Below are positions 53,201-61,372 of a stretch of 64,000 nucleotides of DNA, piece by piece. The notes under the pieces were generated by a model. It had not been told where the DNA came from, ran no database searches, and saw nothing but the letters and a program-made list of their open reading frames with translations. A program made the position numbers and the translations under genes. This stretch comes from an uncultured Paraprevotella sp. (lineage in GTDB: Bacteria; Bacteroidota; Bacteroidia; Bacteroidales; Bacteroidaceae): contig CALUIV010000005.1 of assembly GCA_944320775.1 (NCBI GenBank), forward strand, positions 62,001 to 126,000, given 5' to 3'. How positions within the stretch are numbered: the stretch's first letter is position 1; each line of letters begins with the position of its first letter.

Positions 53201-56200
53201 ACGGCAGGTTTGTTTTCCAGTACGGCCAGAATTCGGTTGGTCAGCTCCTTTGCATTAATGGCTTCGGCCATCATGCTTGTTGTACCGTCAGGTCCCGGTT
53301 TTAGGTCGGCAATCTTGCGCCAGATCTTTTGTTCGTCATATAGTCCGCAACCGTAGAGCTGATATTCTTTTCCTTCTTTTAGTGGGAGGGGAAGTTCTAC
53401 CTTGAGTATGACGTCTTCAGAAGTCTCGAATGGTCGGATTTGGAATACTTCCGATGCAGCCGTATAATATCGGTTGTCTACACCCATACTGTCCGGATGG
53501 AGATTCGCATAGCGGTAGACACCCACCTTCAGCGTTTGTCCTGCAGCAGGCGTCAGCCAAATGGCTGTACCGCTTCCCGTATCGAAAGCCGTGCGTCCTT
53601 CAACAGTCTTTACTTCTGATTTTTCCGCTCCTACGGCCACTGGCATTTTCATATAATCCGTTACGGCCTCTGTTCGCGGATGCATTCCGATGCCCGAGAA
53701 ACGTTCGCGTTCCAGGGCTAAGTTTCCGGCATTGAAATTATTGTAGTAGACCAGTGCGTTCCGCTGCGACGTATCGTGTCCGAACATGGCTCGCTGCACG
53801 TCGTTTTCGTTAAGTGCTTTGTTCCAGATTTTCAACTCATCGACAGCTCCTGTTATCGGAAGACTTTCGAATCCGTCGGCAAAAAGTGACAGATTTACGG
53901 CACTGTTCAGTGATGCCCATTGTACGATACGTTCACCGGATGCCGTCAGTTGTCCGTCTACATAGAGTGCCGCGTCACCGTCACGGTCCATAGTCAGTGC
54001 AATGTGTGTCCATTTCCCCATTTCGATATTTCCGCCAGTCAGGTCAGTCTGCTGCGTTTCCGGCTGGTCGTAGGTCGCGATGTTGAAAAGCTGGGCAGGT
54101 GCATAGCGGAACTTCAGTTTTCCTCCTTTTATGAGCAAAGCCCATCCGCGCGTGTCGCGTTCTACAGCTACAGGCCGGTTACAGAGAATTACTCCATTAC
54201 TTTCTGGTTTTACCCACAGATCAAGTGTAAAGTCGTTGTAGAAATAGTCCACGTAGCCCAGATCTACTCGTCCGCGTCCGTTGCTGTGAAGTGCCATTCC
54301 CGGACGGTTGTCGTCTACCACGGAAGCTCGGGTTGAAGATTTAACGGTATATTCTGCTGAAACTGTTTTCACGTCGGGTGATTCGCGGAGTGTCAGTTCA
54401 AGTCGTACCCGGTCACCTTCGGTCAGTTCACGCGTCAGATACTGATATGGATTGATCATTTCCTCGTCATTGACAGTCCATTTGTAGTTGTAATACATCG
54501 GTATAGTCCAGTGCGTGTCGATACCTAATGTGCGTCGTCCGTTCGTTTCGGAAAGTTCTTTCAGAGCAAAGCCATCTTTAAAATAGCGATCTGACGGATG
54601 TTCCAGATCCGCTACCCAAACTCCTCGTCCGTAATCTCCAATCACCAGTTCCTGGGTTGTGTAGTTCAATGCGATACGTTTGGCCTGCAATGGATTATAG
54701 CCCCGCATCCATAAAGACCATTGGCCGCTTTCATGGTTGCGTAAATAGATACCTCCTGATGAACTGAAGAAATATAAGTCGCCTGAACCCTCATGGAAAA
54801 TCAGATCTTCACAGGAGATATTTGGTAAACCTTGTGAAAGGTCTTCGCCTGTGCCTTCTGTGAGGTTATAGCGCAACACTTTTCCTTTCTGTCCGATATA
54901 GATTGTTTGACTATTATTAGGGTCAGTAGTGATCCAGGCACCTGTAAATTTTGCAGGTACAAGTTTACCTCCAGCTTGTACATAAACAGTTTCGAAGGTA
55001 TTTCCATTGTCGGTCGAACGCACCAGTGTGTTGTTCGTGTTCATCACAAAGAGTGTGGACCCGCCGTCGCCGTCGCGAGTAAGCGCAAAATCGCGGGCTC
55101 CGTTTCCGGCACCGCTGTCGTCACGGGTGTTTTCGGACAGGTTAATCGTTTTCCGTCCGAAACCCTCAATTCGGAAGAACGATTGCGCGTTGTTGCCGGG
55201 ATTGTGGATCAGATACCAGAACCCCGTTGTCACGTCGGCCATCGTATAGCCCTCATACCACGAACTGAGCGCCACTCCCTCCAGGTCGCCGCCTCCAGCG
55301 CCCGAGAAATGACACGTTCCGGCATAAGGATTGATGAATGCTTCCGTTCCCTCATATCCGCGCCAGTTGCCCCAACGTCCGTAGCGGTAGGTCTGTGCGT
55401 CGACGTCCTGCGTGTTACCTAACATTGTTTGGTCGCCGAATTCGTTTACTTTTATTGAGTAGTGGAGTTGGTTACCCATTGTACCACCGATGTTGGTCCA
55501 TTCGTGATTATTTATGTTCTTGTCTTTCATCAATAAACCTGAATCAGACCCACGGAACACACGTCCGCTTCTGTGACTTACAATACAGTGATTATCCGCA
55601 TTGTGGCGTGAACTGGTTGTATAATAATAACTACCATCATCAGTCATAGCTTTTAGACGGTTACCCCAGGCAAATTCGCGGAAGGTCAGACCTCCATCGC
55701 TGCTGATGGCTGAGCTCATAGAACATCCATAAAGCCATTGTGGATCCTGAAAGTTGACACCGAAGCCTCCGAGCCAGCCCCAAGGAGATTCGTTTCCAAA
55801 GGCCAGTCCGCTACCGATTCCGTTCATCGGTTCCTGTAACGTGCGCCAGTTGTGGCCACCATCTTCAGAATAATATACGGCCGACCATACTCCGTAGCTG
55901 ACATTACGTGATGCTGTAGCGAACCACATCTGTTGCGGATTCTCTGGATTAATTTCAAGGAAACTTTGCGTGGTGGCCTTAAACGGAAATTCACTGACAT
56001 TGCTCGCACGTACTTCAGTTCCGTCCTGGTTGAGTACGTTAAAGGTTAGCTGGCGGATGTTGAACGTTGTCGTTCCGTCGGCACCCGTCTGCGGTTGCAG
56101 TCCATCTTCAGAATAGTAAATACTACGTGAGGTAGTAATATAAATTTTGTCACGGTTTGTAGGGTGAAAAGCGAAATTTTGGAAGAACGAGCCTTTCATG

Positions 56201-57183
56201 CCTGTTTCAGGATGGGTTTCCTTCAGGTCATCCGGTAAGGTTACTTTTGTCCAGTTTACACCTTTGTTTTCGCTATACCATATTTCACTGTTCAGATAAT
56301 TTGCGCCGCTCTGCAGGGCTCCGATAAATTTCATCGTTCCATTGCTGTTTTTGAATCCGTAGCCGCGCTTGAATGACTTGTGCGTGGCTCCTTCAATGCG
56401 CGTCCAGGTCTGTCCGCCGTCGGTCGTTTCATAGACGGCCGTGGCGCTGCCGTTCTTCATGAACGCAAAGAAATGGTTCCAGTCGTCGGGATCGACGGGG
56501 ATGGCCGAGTGGGCACAGATTTTGCGGAATTCGCGGTCAGGAATACGGTCCGTCACGCAATCCCACGTACGTCCTAAGTCGGCGGTCCGGAATATTCCGG
56601 CTCCATCGGGTACGACCATGAGTGCGTCAGGGTCCGTCGGATGTACCACGATCCAATGAATACGGCCTGTATAGGGCTTTTGCTGTACAGGACGGAAATA
56701 TCCCGGGCGGCGTATGCCTTTTAGACGGTCATCTGGAGAATAGGGAATCTCTTTGTCCCATTCGGCCATTTCTGTAGCAAAAAGTTGACGTACAGAACTG
56801 ATTGCTTTTTCACTATAAGTGGTATCAACAAACTGATATATGGAATCACCTCCAGGAGTAAAAGCATAAGAAGGTAACCACTGCTTTGCGTATTTACCAT
56901 ATTCGACCGAACCACGCACCCGTTTTCTATTCTTTTTTAAATAGTTATCCATGATACGTGAGATTTCTTGTGGATACCATCCGTCATGGGCCAGCTTAAT
57001 GTAAACTTCATCGTTAAGTAGGTATTCTTTTTTGATTTCCTTGAATACCGAATCTGGTAAGGCCGAAGCTACTTTTCTTAAATGCTGCTTCTGCTTATCT
57101 TCCTTATTTACTTGTGAGTAAGCATACGTGAAGTTGGAAGAAAGTAAAAGCAAGATAAATCCTGTCAATCCTTTTTTTACCAT
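50284..57183 (-). CDS. Giant secreted propeller/LamG protein with T9SS-type C-terminal domain
   Basis: A 2299-residue protein with a signal peptide (MVKKGLTGFILLLLSSNFTYA). Residues about 170-900 hold BNR/sortilin-type propeller repeats with Asp-box-like motifs: RTADLGRTWDCV, ETTDGGQTWTRI, YSENKGVNWTKV, YSEDGGHNWRTL and STDNGNTFETV. Two LamG-like jelly rolls follow, at about 960-1138 (FTLDLWVKPES, WTHIALTMDRDG, AVDELKIWNKAL) and about 1458-1604 (LTITGWIRLDHT, WMHVAFVAEPNG, AIDQVTVWNRAL). GWNLIGNPF near 1980 is a Bacteroidetes surface-protein motif. The end (LQRGNYIVRVRTSNKDYSTK) fits a type A T9SS sorting domain. No protease or glycosidase active site is evident; adhesion or glycan binding is the best guess. 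Confidence 0.9.
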   Translation of the reverse strand: MVKKGLTGFILLLLSSNFTYAYSQVNKEDKQKQHLRKVASALPDSVFKEIKKEYLLNDEVYIKLAHDGWYPQEISRIMDNYLKKNRKRVRGSVEYGKYAKQWLPSYAFTPGGDSIYQFVDTTYSEKAISSVRQLFATEMAEWDKEIPYSPDDRLKGIRRPGYFRPVQQKPYTGRIHWIVVHPTDPDALMVVPDGAGIFRTADLGRTWDCVTDRIPDREFRKICAHSAIPVDPDDWNHFFAFMKNGSATAVYETTDGGQTWTRIEGATHKSFKRGYGFKNSNGTMKFIGALQSGANYLNSEIWYSENKGVNWTKVTLPDDLKETHPETGMKGSFFQNFAFHPTNRDKIYITTSRSIYYSEDGLQPQTGADGTTTFNIRQLTFNVLNQDGTEVRASNVSEFPFKATTQSFLEINPENPQQMWFATASRNVSYGVWSAVYYSEDGGHNWRTLQEPMNGIGSGLAFGNESPWGWLGGFGVNFQDPQWLYGCSMSSAISSDGGLTFREFAWGNRLKAMTDDGSYYYTTSSRHNADNHCIVSHRSGRVFRGSDSGLLMKDKNINNHEWTNIGGTMGNQLHYSIKVNEFGDQTMLGNTQDVDAQTYRYGRWGNWRGYEGTEAFINPYAGTCHFSGAGGGDLEGVALSSWYEGYTMADVTTGFWYLIHNPGNNAQSFFRIEGFGRKTINLSENTRDDSGAGNGARDFALTRDGDGGSTLFVMNTNNTLVRSTDNGNTFETVYVQAGGKLVPAKFTGAWITTDPNNSQTIYIGQKGKVLRYNLTEGTGEDLSQGLPNISCEDLIFHEGSGDLYFFSSSGGIYLRNHESGQWSLWMRGYNPLQAKRIALNYTTQELVIGDYGRGVWVADLEHPSDRYFKDGFALKELSETNGRRTLGIDTHWTIPMYYNYKWTVNDEEMINPYQYLTRELTEGDRVRLELTLRESPDVKTVSAEYTVKSSTRASVVDDNRPGMALHSNGRGRVDLGYVDYFYNDFTLDLWVKPESNGVILCNRPVAVERDTRGWALLIKGGKLKFRYAPAQLFNIATYDQPETQQTDLTGGNIEMGKWTHIALTMDRDGDAALYVDGQLTASGERIVQWASLNSAVNLSLFADGFESLPITGAVDELKIWNKALNENDVQRAMFGHDTSQRNALVYYNNFNAGNLALERERFSGIGMHPRTEAVTDYMKMPVAVGAEKSEVKTVEGRTAFDTGSGTAIWLTPAAGQTLKVGVYRYANLHPDSMGVDNRYYTAASEVFQIRPFETSEDVILKVELPLPLKEGKEYQLYGCGLYDEQKIWRKIADLKPGPDGTTSMMAEAINAKELTNRILAVLENKPAVEAQFDAIEGGYEINVYDELETEYTLSARLVGQLDEPTGIYELTSRTGLFRVLDNMKFINGKASARLVLDMDRIRKTDTATDTIESRSGTMVPLSVKVNNRLMPVESGRVLTCNNGGAALQDARIAEALNGRTSLTITGWIRLDHTDMLRGVKPLIFFRNGGGAVCGLHLADGNIRFHWNDGYYGWGSNLNITTADLGRWMHVAFVAEPNGFRLYLNGAEHVHKTTVGAAKITSALMLGQNYLGDKWFKGAIDQVTVWNRALTADEVRQYMTENPRLDGEGLVALIDMDHYNDAGNICDYITGSAITKYGVTSNEEYAHLPYHPTKVFTQEGTAAAEQEISLEQMVAGTSQWRFRLHNGTPYNYISQDYAQLNPIFNEYVLLTADKQNPFGNGQTAAVCFNRPQSATDKALLAIRPSGSHEPFANYIPLTTITDGKMYFNVDATLLNGGVEMMLMYDATNGELPVKATLSADGFTEGDTIFLDEATEKIVIKGRITSKNADSKILVSVVENEYARTDVSELDLNEAVQDITIQIDKEALDKMGVNPLTVVLSGVSEPAELKLNVALEPIINLSLADSDETGTILADAPYPTLNIRAELVQGVLRGEAGIRVTTNPEQIGIQLNTGAGNLLNNSNVRFAEQLQYWPAESEFDAGWNLIGNPFLTNINMTKEQNVLLNEDEIVKYLYQYNAATDTYTAWDMVENYDETQRLMPLEPFFIQTRQPSASLTITPEAKNTAINRRVFAHYMLHESKMVRLGLFAGNDTVAADRTEIKIQDNTDSALRPGEDALKMWGGMNGQSNELATVCDGRYAAINVLPEKQTEVPLYLRLSTSGKFRIAPLKTFGFGLNDRIELLDRKTGKRWNLLEGNGCEFEITDTKKEAERFVLAVDIHEATTDIGQQPDGQPQVVIEGTICRIEGLKEKAVVEIFDTAGRRIAYDTADNNDYFEHNLQRGNYIVRVRTSNKDYSTKINVR

Positions 57184-57235
57184 AAAATTAAAGACTTATT
57201 CTAATGAATATATATGCAAAAAATGTTATCCGATG

Positions 57236-57243
57236 CAAAGATA
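57236..57243 (-). promoter_or_regulatory. -7 promoter element (TATCTTTG) for the giant-protein operon
   Basis: TATCTTTG followed by CATC on the minus strand, 53-60 bases before the start codon. The region further upstream is AT-rich without a clear -33 box. Confidence 0.58.
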
Positions 57244-57249
57244 TTTTTT

Positions 57250-57566
57250 TGGAATTATTTCATATTTATTCTTCCAATAAATTTCCCTTATTTAATGATT
57301 TTTTCTATCTCTATATCCTGATTTTCTTATTTTTTATCCTTTTTGTGCCTTCCCTATGCGCTTTTGTTGTCTGATATTCTTTTGTGATTCAGTCGCCAAC
57401 CAATTCAAAAAAAACTAAGATGGATAAAAAATAAAAATGGAAAGACAAAAATATTTATTCAGTTTCTTATAAATAGAGTAAGATCATTTAATCGAGTAAT
57501 CGAGAAATTAAAACAACTGATAAATATTTAGCTATTGATAAAGAAAATTGTTATTTTTATATTTTG
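57250..57566. other. AT-rich intergenic region, no gene seen
   Basis: About 320 bases, very AT-rich, between the giant-protein promoter and the tRNA-Arg gene. No protein-like frame or extra RNA gene was found. Confidence 0.5.
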
Positions 57567-57638
57567 TACCTCCGCCGGGAATCGAACCCGGATTGACGGT
57601 TTAGGAAACCGTAGTTCTATCCATTGAACTACAGAGGC
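57567..57638 (-). tRNA. tRNA-Arg (anticodon CCT)
   Basis: On the minus strand a full cloverleaf of 72 bases can be folded: acceptor GCCTCTG with CGGAGGT, D arm GTTC/GAAC, anticodon stem ACGGT/ACCGT around TTCCTAA, and T arm CCGGG/CCCGG around TTCGATT. The anticodon CCT reads AGG codons. The CCA end is not encoded. No integrase or other mobile gene is next to it, so it does not look like an occupied attachment site here. Confidence 0.95.
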
Positions 57639-57830
57639 GAAAAATTTTAGCTAAATCAATGACAAAGATAGTATATTCTATTCGTTTCTGAAAGTGTATG
57701 GATAAAAAAAGGTATTTAAGTTTCTTTTTTAAAAACGATAATATGAGAATTTAGTAATATAATGTCGATGTTTTTCTGTCATTTTGCTATAAAAAATGCA
57801 TTTTTATTAGCAACTTTATTTGTATTTTCG

Positions 57831-57838
57831 TATATTTG
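57831..57838 (+). promoter_or_regulatory. -7 promoter element (TATATTTG) for korAB
   Basis: TATATTTG followed by CCGCC, about 81 bases before the korA start. Confidence 0.55.
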
Positions 57839-57918
57839 CCGCCATAGAATAATACTATAATATGTATCACACAATGTGATGAGATTAAATAGAGATGGTA
57901 TAACTTAATTATAATAAA

Positions 57919-59766
57919 ATGACAGATACACAGAATATACAAGAATTAAATCAGGTTGTAGTCCGTTTCTCTGGTGATTCTGGAGATGGTATGCAACTGG
58001 CGGGTAATATTTTTACGACTGTATCAGCAACAGTGGGCAACGATGTTTGTACTTTCCCGGATTATCCAGCTGACATACGCGCTCCACAAGGTTCTTTGAC
58101 GGGTGTTTCTGGATTTCAGGTACATGTCGGAGCTGATAAGGTTTATACGCCAGGAGATAAATGTGATGTCTTGGTCGCAATGAATGCAGCAGCACTTAAA
58201 ACACAATATAAATTTGTTAAACCTACTGCTTGTATTATTCTTGATACAGATTGTTTTCAACAAAAAGATCTGGAAAAGGCTGGATTTTCAACAGAAAACC
58301 CTATTGATGAGTTGGGTATCAAAAATGATATTATAGCTGCACCGATTACTCAGATGGTTAAAGCTTGTCTGGCAGATAGCGGATTGGACAATAAATCGAT
58401 GCTCAAGTGTCGGAATATGTTTGCATTGGGGCTTGTATGTTGGCTTTTTCAGCGAGATACGGAGATCGCTTTTTCTATGTTGCGTGAGAAATTTGCAAAT
58501 AAACCTCATGTTGCTGAGGCTAATATAAAAGTAATTCAGGCTGGATATGATTATGGTGCCAATACTCATGCTTCGGTTTCACATACATACCGTGTAGAAA
58601 CTAAGGTTAAGAAACCGGGCGTCTATATGGATATTATGGGGAATAAGGCAACTGCCTATGGATTTATTGCAGCAGCAGAAAAAGCAGGTTTGCCATTATT
58701 CTTAGGGTCTTATCCGATAACACCGGCTACAGATGTCCTGCACGAATTATCTAAGCATAAGAGTTTGGGAGTAATGACGGTTCAGTGTGAAGATGAGATA
58801 GCTGGTTGTGCTTCTTCTGTAGGAGCGGCTTTTGCTGGCGCTTTGGCTGTTACTTCAACTTCGGGCCCTGGCGTATGTTTAAAATCCGAGGCTATGAATT
58901 TGGCTGTAATGACAGAATTGCCGCTCGTTGTTTTGGATGTACAGCGCGGCGGACCTTCAACAGGTCTTCCGACCAAAAGTGAGCAGACAGATTTGATGCA
59001 AGCCCTTTTTGGACGTAATGGAGAGTCTCCCATGCCGGTTATAGCTGCTATTTCGCCTGTACATTGTTTTGATGCAGCCTATGCAGCTTGTAAGATGGCA
59101 CTTGAACATATGACGCCGGTAGTACTTTTAACCGATGCTTTCGTTGCGAACGGATCAGGAGCATTTCGTTTGCCCGATTTAAATGAGTATCCGGAAATAC
59201 GCCCCCCTTATGTAACTCCGGAAATGTCGGGACATTATACACCGTATATGCGTAATCCGGAAAATCAGGTACGCTATTGGGCTGTTCCGGGACAGGAGGG
59301 CTTTATGCATATTTTGGGTGGTTTGGAAAAGGATGGTCAAACAGGTTCTATCAGTACAGATCCGGAAAATCATGACAGAATGTGCCGTTTGCGTGCTGAA
59401 AAAGTAGCCCGTATCCCAGTACCTGATCTTTGCGTCGAAGGTGATGCCGATGATGCAGAACTTTTGATCGTCGGTTTTGGCGGAACGTATGGACATTTGC
59501 ATTCTGCGATGGATGAAATGCGTAGTACTGGCATGAAGGTGGCTTTAGCTCATTTCTCTTATATCAATCCATTGCCTGCAAATACCACTCAAATATTGAA
59601 AAAATATTCCAAGGTGGTTGTTGCAGAGCAGAATCTGGGACAGTTTGCCGGATATTTACGTATGCATGTAGATGGATTTTCACCTTATCAGTATAATCAG
59701 GTTAAAGGCCAGCCCTTTGTCGTAAGTGAGTTGGTACGTTCATTTACGGATTTATATAACAATTAA
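57919..59766 (+). CDS. korA: 2-oxoacid:ferredoxin oxidoreductase, fused gamma-alpha subunit
   Basis: Part of the enzyme that reversibly oxidises a 2-oxoacid, most likely 2-oxoglutarate, to the acyl-CoA with ferredoxin as acceptor. The 615-residue protein begins with the gamma domain (VVRFSGDSGDGMQLAGNIF, PDYPADIRAPQGSLTGVSG), followed by the alpha domain from about 230 (AYGFIAAAEKAGLPLFLGSYPI) with SSTSGPGV-like TSTSGPGVCLKSEA and RGGPSTGLPTKSEQ. This gamma-alpha fusion is typical of KorA. The beta subunit follows 11 bases downstream. No ferredoxin-type subunit gene is linked, so electrons must go to a separate ferredoxin. Confidence 0.95.
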   Translation: MTDTQNIQELNQVVVRFSGDSGDGMQLAGNIFTTVSATVGNDVCTFPDYPADIRAPQGSLTGVSGFQVHVGADKVYTPGDKCDVLVAMNAAALKTQYKFVKPTACIILDTDCFQQKDLEKAGFSTENPIDELGIKNDIIAAPITQMVKACLADSGLDNKSMLKCRNMFALGLVCWLFQRDTEIAFSMLREKFANKPHVAEANIKVIQAGYDYGANTHASVSHTYRVETKVKKPGVYMDIMGNKATAYGFIAAAEKAGLPLFLGSYPITPATDVLHELSKHKSLGVMTVQCEDEIAGCASSVGAAFAGALAVTSTSGPGVCLKSEAMNLAVMTELPLVVLDVQRGGPSTGLPTKSEQTDLMQALFGRNGESPMPVIAAISPVHCFDAAYAACKMALEHMTPVVLLTDAFVANGSGAFRLPDLNEYPEIRPPYVTPEMSGHYTPYMRNPENQVRYWAVPGQEGFMHILGGLEKDGQTGSISTDPENHDRMCRLRAEKVARIPVPDLCVEGDADDAELLIVGFGGTYGHLHSAMDEMRSTGMKVALAHFSYINPLPANTTQILKKYSKVVVAEQNLGQFAGYLRMHVDGFSPYQYNQVKGQPFVVSELVRSFTDLYNN

Positions 59767-59777
59767 AATAATCTATT

Positions 59778-60782
59778 ATGACACAATATACAGCAAAAGA
59801 TTATAAAAAAGGACAACCCAGATGGTGTCCGGGATGTGGAGACCATTTCTTTTTGGCATCTTTGCATAAGGCCATGGCTGAAATGGGAATTCCGCCACAT
59901 AATATAGCAGTCATTTCAGGTATAGGCTGTTCCAGTCGTTTACCCTATTATATGAATACATATGCTATGCAGACAATTCACGGACGGGCTGCGGCTATTG
60001 CTACAGGGTGCAAGGTTGCTAATCCGAATTTGTCTGTATGGCAGATTTCTGGCGATGGTGATGGACTGGCTATTGGTGGTAATCATTTTATTCATGCTAT
60101 CCGTCGTAATGTGGATATGAACATGATTTTGTTGAATAATCGGATTTACGGTTTGACAAAAGGACAATATTCCCCAACATCTCCTCGTGGTTTTATCAGT
60201 AAATCTTCTCCATATGGAACTGTAGAGGATCCATTTAGACCTGCAGAATTATGTTTTGGAGCCCGGGGGCACTTTTTTGCCCGTGCTGTGGCTACCGATG
60301 CAGATGGGACTATAGAGATTTTAAAAGCGGCGGAGGCGCATAAAGGAGCTTCTGTTTGTGAAATTCTACAGAATTGTGTGATTTTTAATGATGGAACACA
60401 TGATGCGGTAGCCAAAAAAGAAAATCGTGCCAAGAATGCAATCTATTTGAAACATGGCGAACCAATGCTCTTTGGTGAGCATCGTGAGTATGGTTTGGTT
60501 CAGGACGGTTTCGGATTGAAAGTTGTTAAAATCGGCGAGAATGGGATTTCTGAGTCCGATGTTTTGGTTCATGATGCTCATTGTGAAGATAATACGCTGC
60601 ATTTAAAGCTCGCTCTGATGGAAGGTCCAGATTTTCCAATCGCATTGGGCGTGATTCGTGATGTTGCCGCTCCTACATATGAAGTGGCTGTACATGAACA
60701 GATTACAGAAATTTCGAATAAAAAATCTTATCATAATTTTGCGGAATTATTACGTACGAATGATTTGTGGGAAGTCAAATAA
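59778..60782 (+). CDS. korB: 2-oxoacid:ferredoxin oxidoreductase, beta subunit
   Basis: The 334-residue beta subunit binds thiamine diphosphate and the iron-sulfur cluster. Visible are RWCPGCGDHFFL (first cluster cysteines), GIGCSSRLPYYM, HGRAAAIATG, and the TPP site QISGDGDGLAIGGNH with NRIYGLTKGQ. CEILQNCVIFNDG supplies further conserved residues. Its subunit size and motifs match KorB more than pyruvate enzymes, which are usually single large chains in this group. Confidence 0.95.
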   Translation: MTQYTAKDYKKGQPRWCPGCGDHFFLASLHKAMAEMGIPPHNIAVISGIGCSSRLPYYMNTYAMQTIHGRAAAIATGCKVANPNLSVWQISGDGDGLAIGGNHFIHAIRRNVDMNMILLNNRIYGLTKGQYSPTSPRGFISKSSPYGTVEDPFRPAELCFGARGHFFARAVATDADGTIEILKAAEAHKGASVCEILQNCVIFNDGTHDAVAKKENRAKNAIYLKHGEPMLFGEHREYGLVQDGFGLKVVKIGENGISESDVLVHDAHCEDNTLHLKLALMEGPDFPIALGVIRDVAAPTYEVAVHEQITEISNKKSYHNFAELLRTNDLWEVK

Positions 60783-60810
60783 ATCAGATTGTATGTCTTA
60801 AGTATGAAAT

Positions 60811-60852
60811 AGCCATATCAAACTCCTTTAGGGATTTGATATGGCTATTTAT
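60811..60852 (+). terminator. Hairpin terminator after korAB
   Basis: AGCCATATCAAA and TTTGATATGGCT form a perfect 12-bp stem with a 12-base loop, 29 bases past the korB stop. The following ATTTATC is a weak T-tract, so the stem is strong but the tail is poor. Confidence 0.7.
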
Positions 60853-61298
60853 CATATGAATAAAGGATACTGACTTATAGTTTGTAAGTCCATCATTATG
60901 AATTTTGATCTTTAGGCGCTTTCTTCTTATATTTTATTTGCTTGAGTTCAGTCAGACTGTGTTTGTTGTGTCGATTTTATGTCATTTTCTTTGAATATAT
61001 AAGATGTCAGATAACCGTTTCTTTTATCTGAATCTTATGTTAGAAATTTATTTTTGTCAGATTCTTATATATAAGAAAAAGTTTCTTTCGTCGCGAGCCT
61101 TATTGTGATATGATCTATGTGATTTGATAAGGATAAGTTGTTGTTAATTAAGATAAATACAGAATTTAATAGGGGCAAATGTAATCTCCATTTTGCAATT
61201 ATGACAAACGGATTTCGCTTTTATCATAATTAACGGCAAAAAACAGCCATTTAAGAAAAATAAAGTGGCGAAATGTTTCCTATGCAAGGGAAAATAGC
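60853..61298. promoter_or_regulatory. Long pckA upstream region with two inverted repeats
   Basis: About 450 bases with no protein-like frame. TCAGATAA (61007-61014) and TTATCTGA (61024-61031) are a perfect 8-bp palindrome with a 9-base gap. AATTATGACAAA (61197-61208) and TTTATCATAATT (61220-61231) match at 11 of 12 positions. TATTTTTG at 61049-61056 is a possible far promoter. These could be operator sites for carbon control of pckA; no known consensus was matched. Confidence 0.4.
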
Positions 61299-61306
61299 TA
61301 ATTTTG
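61299..61306 (+). promoter_or_regulatory. -7 promoter element (TAATTTTG) proximal to pckA
   Basis: TAATTTTG followed by TGTC is an exact TAnnTTTG match, 67-74 bases before the start codon. Confidence 0.55.
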
Positions 61307-61372
61307 TGTCGGAAAAAATGAGATGTATATAATTAATCAGTAAATAATAACCAATTTTTATTTTTTAGTAAA

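Noticed and set aside
50284..57183. Giant protein as a sialidase
   Set aside because: Asp-box-like repeats occur, but I see no arginine triad or FRIP-type motif of sialidases, and the repeat spacing fits sortilin-like propellers better.
57567..57638. tRNA-Arg as attachment site of an integrated element
   Set aside because: No integrase, no repeated tRNA 3' end and ordinary housekeeping genes on one side. Nothing supports an element boundary.
60853..61298. Riboswitch upstream of pckA
   Set aside because: I could not find a known aptamer core, and most of the region lies upstream of the proximal promoter.
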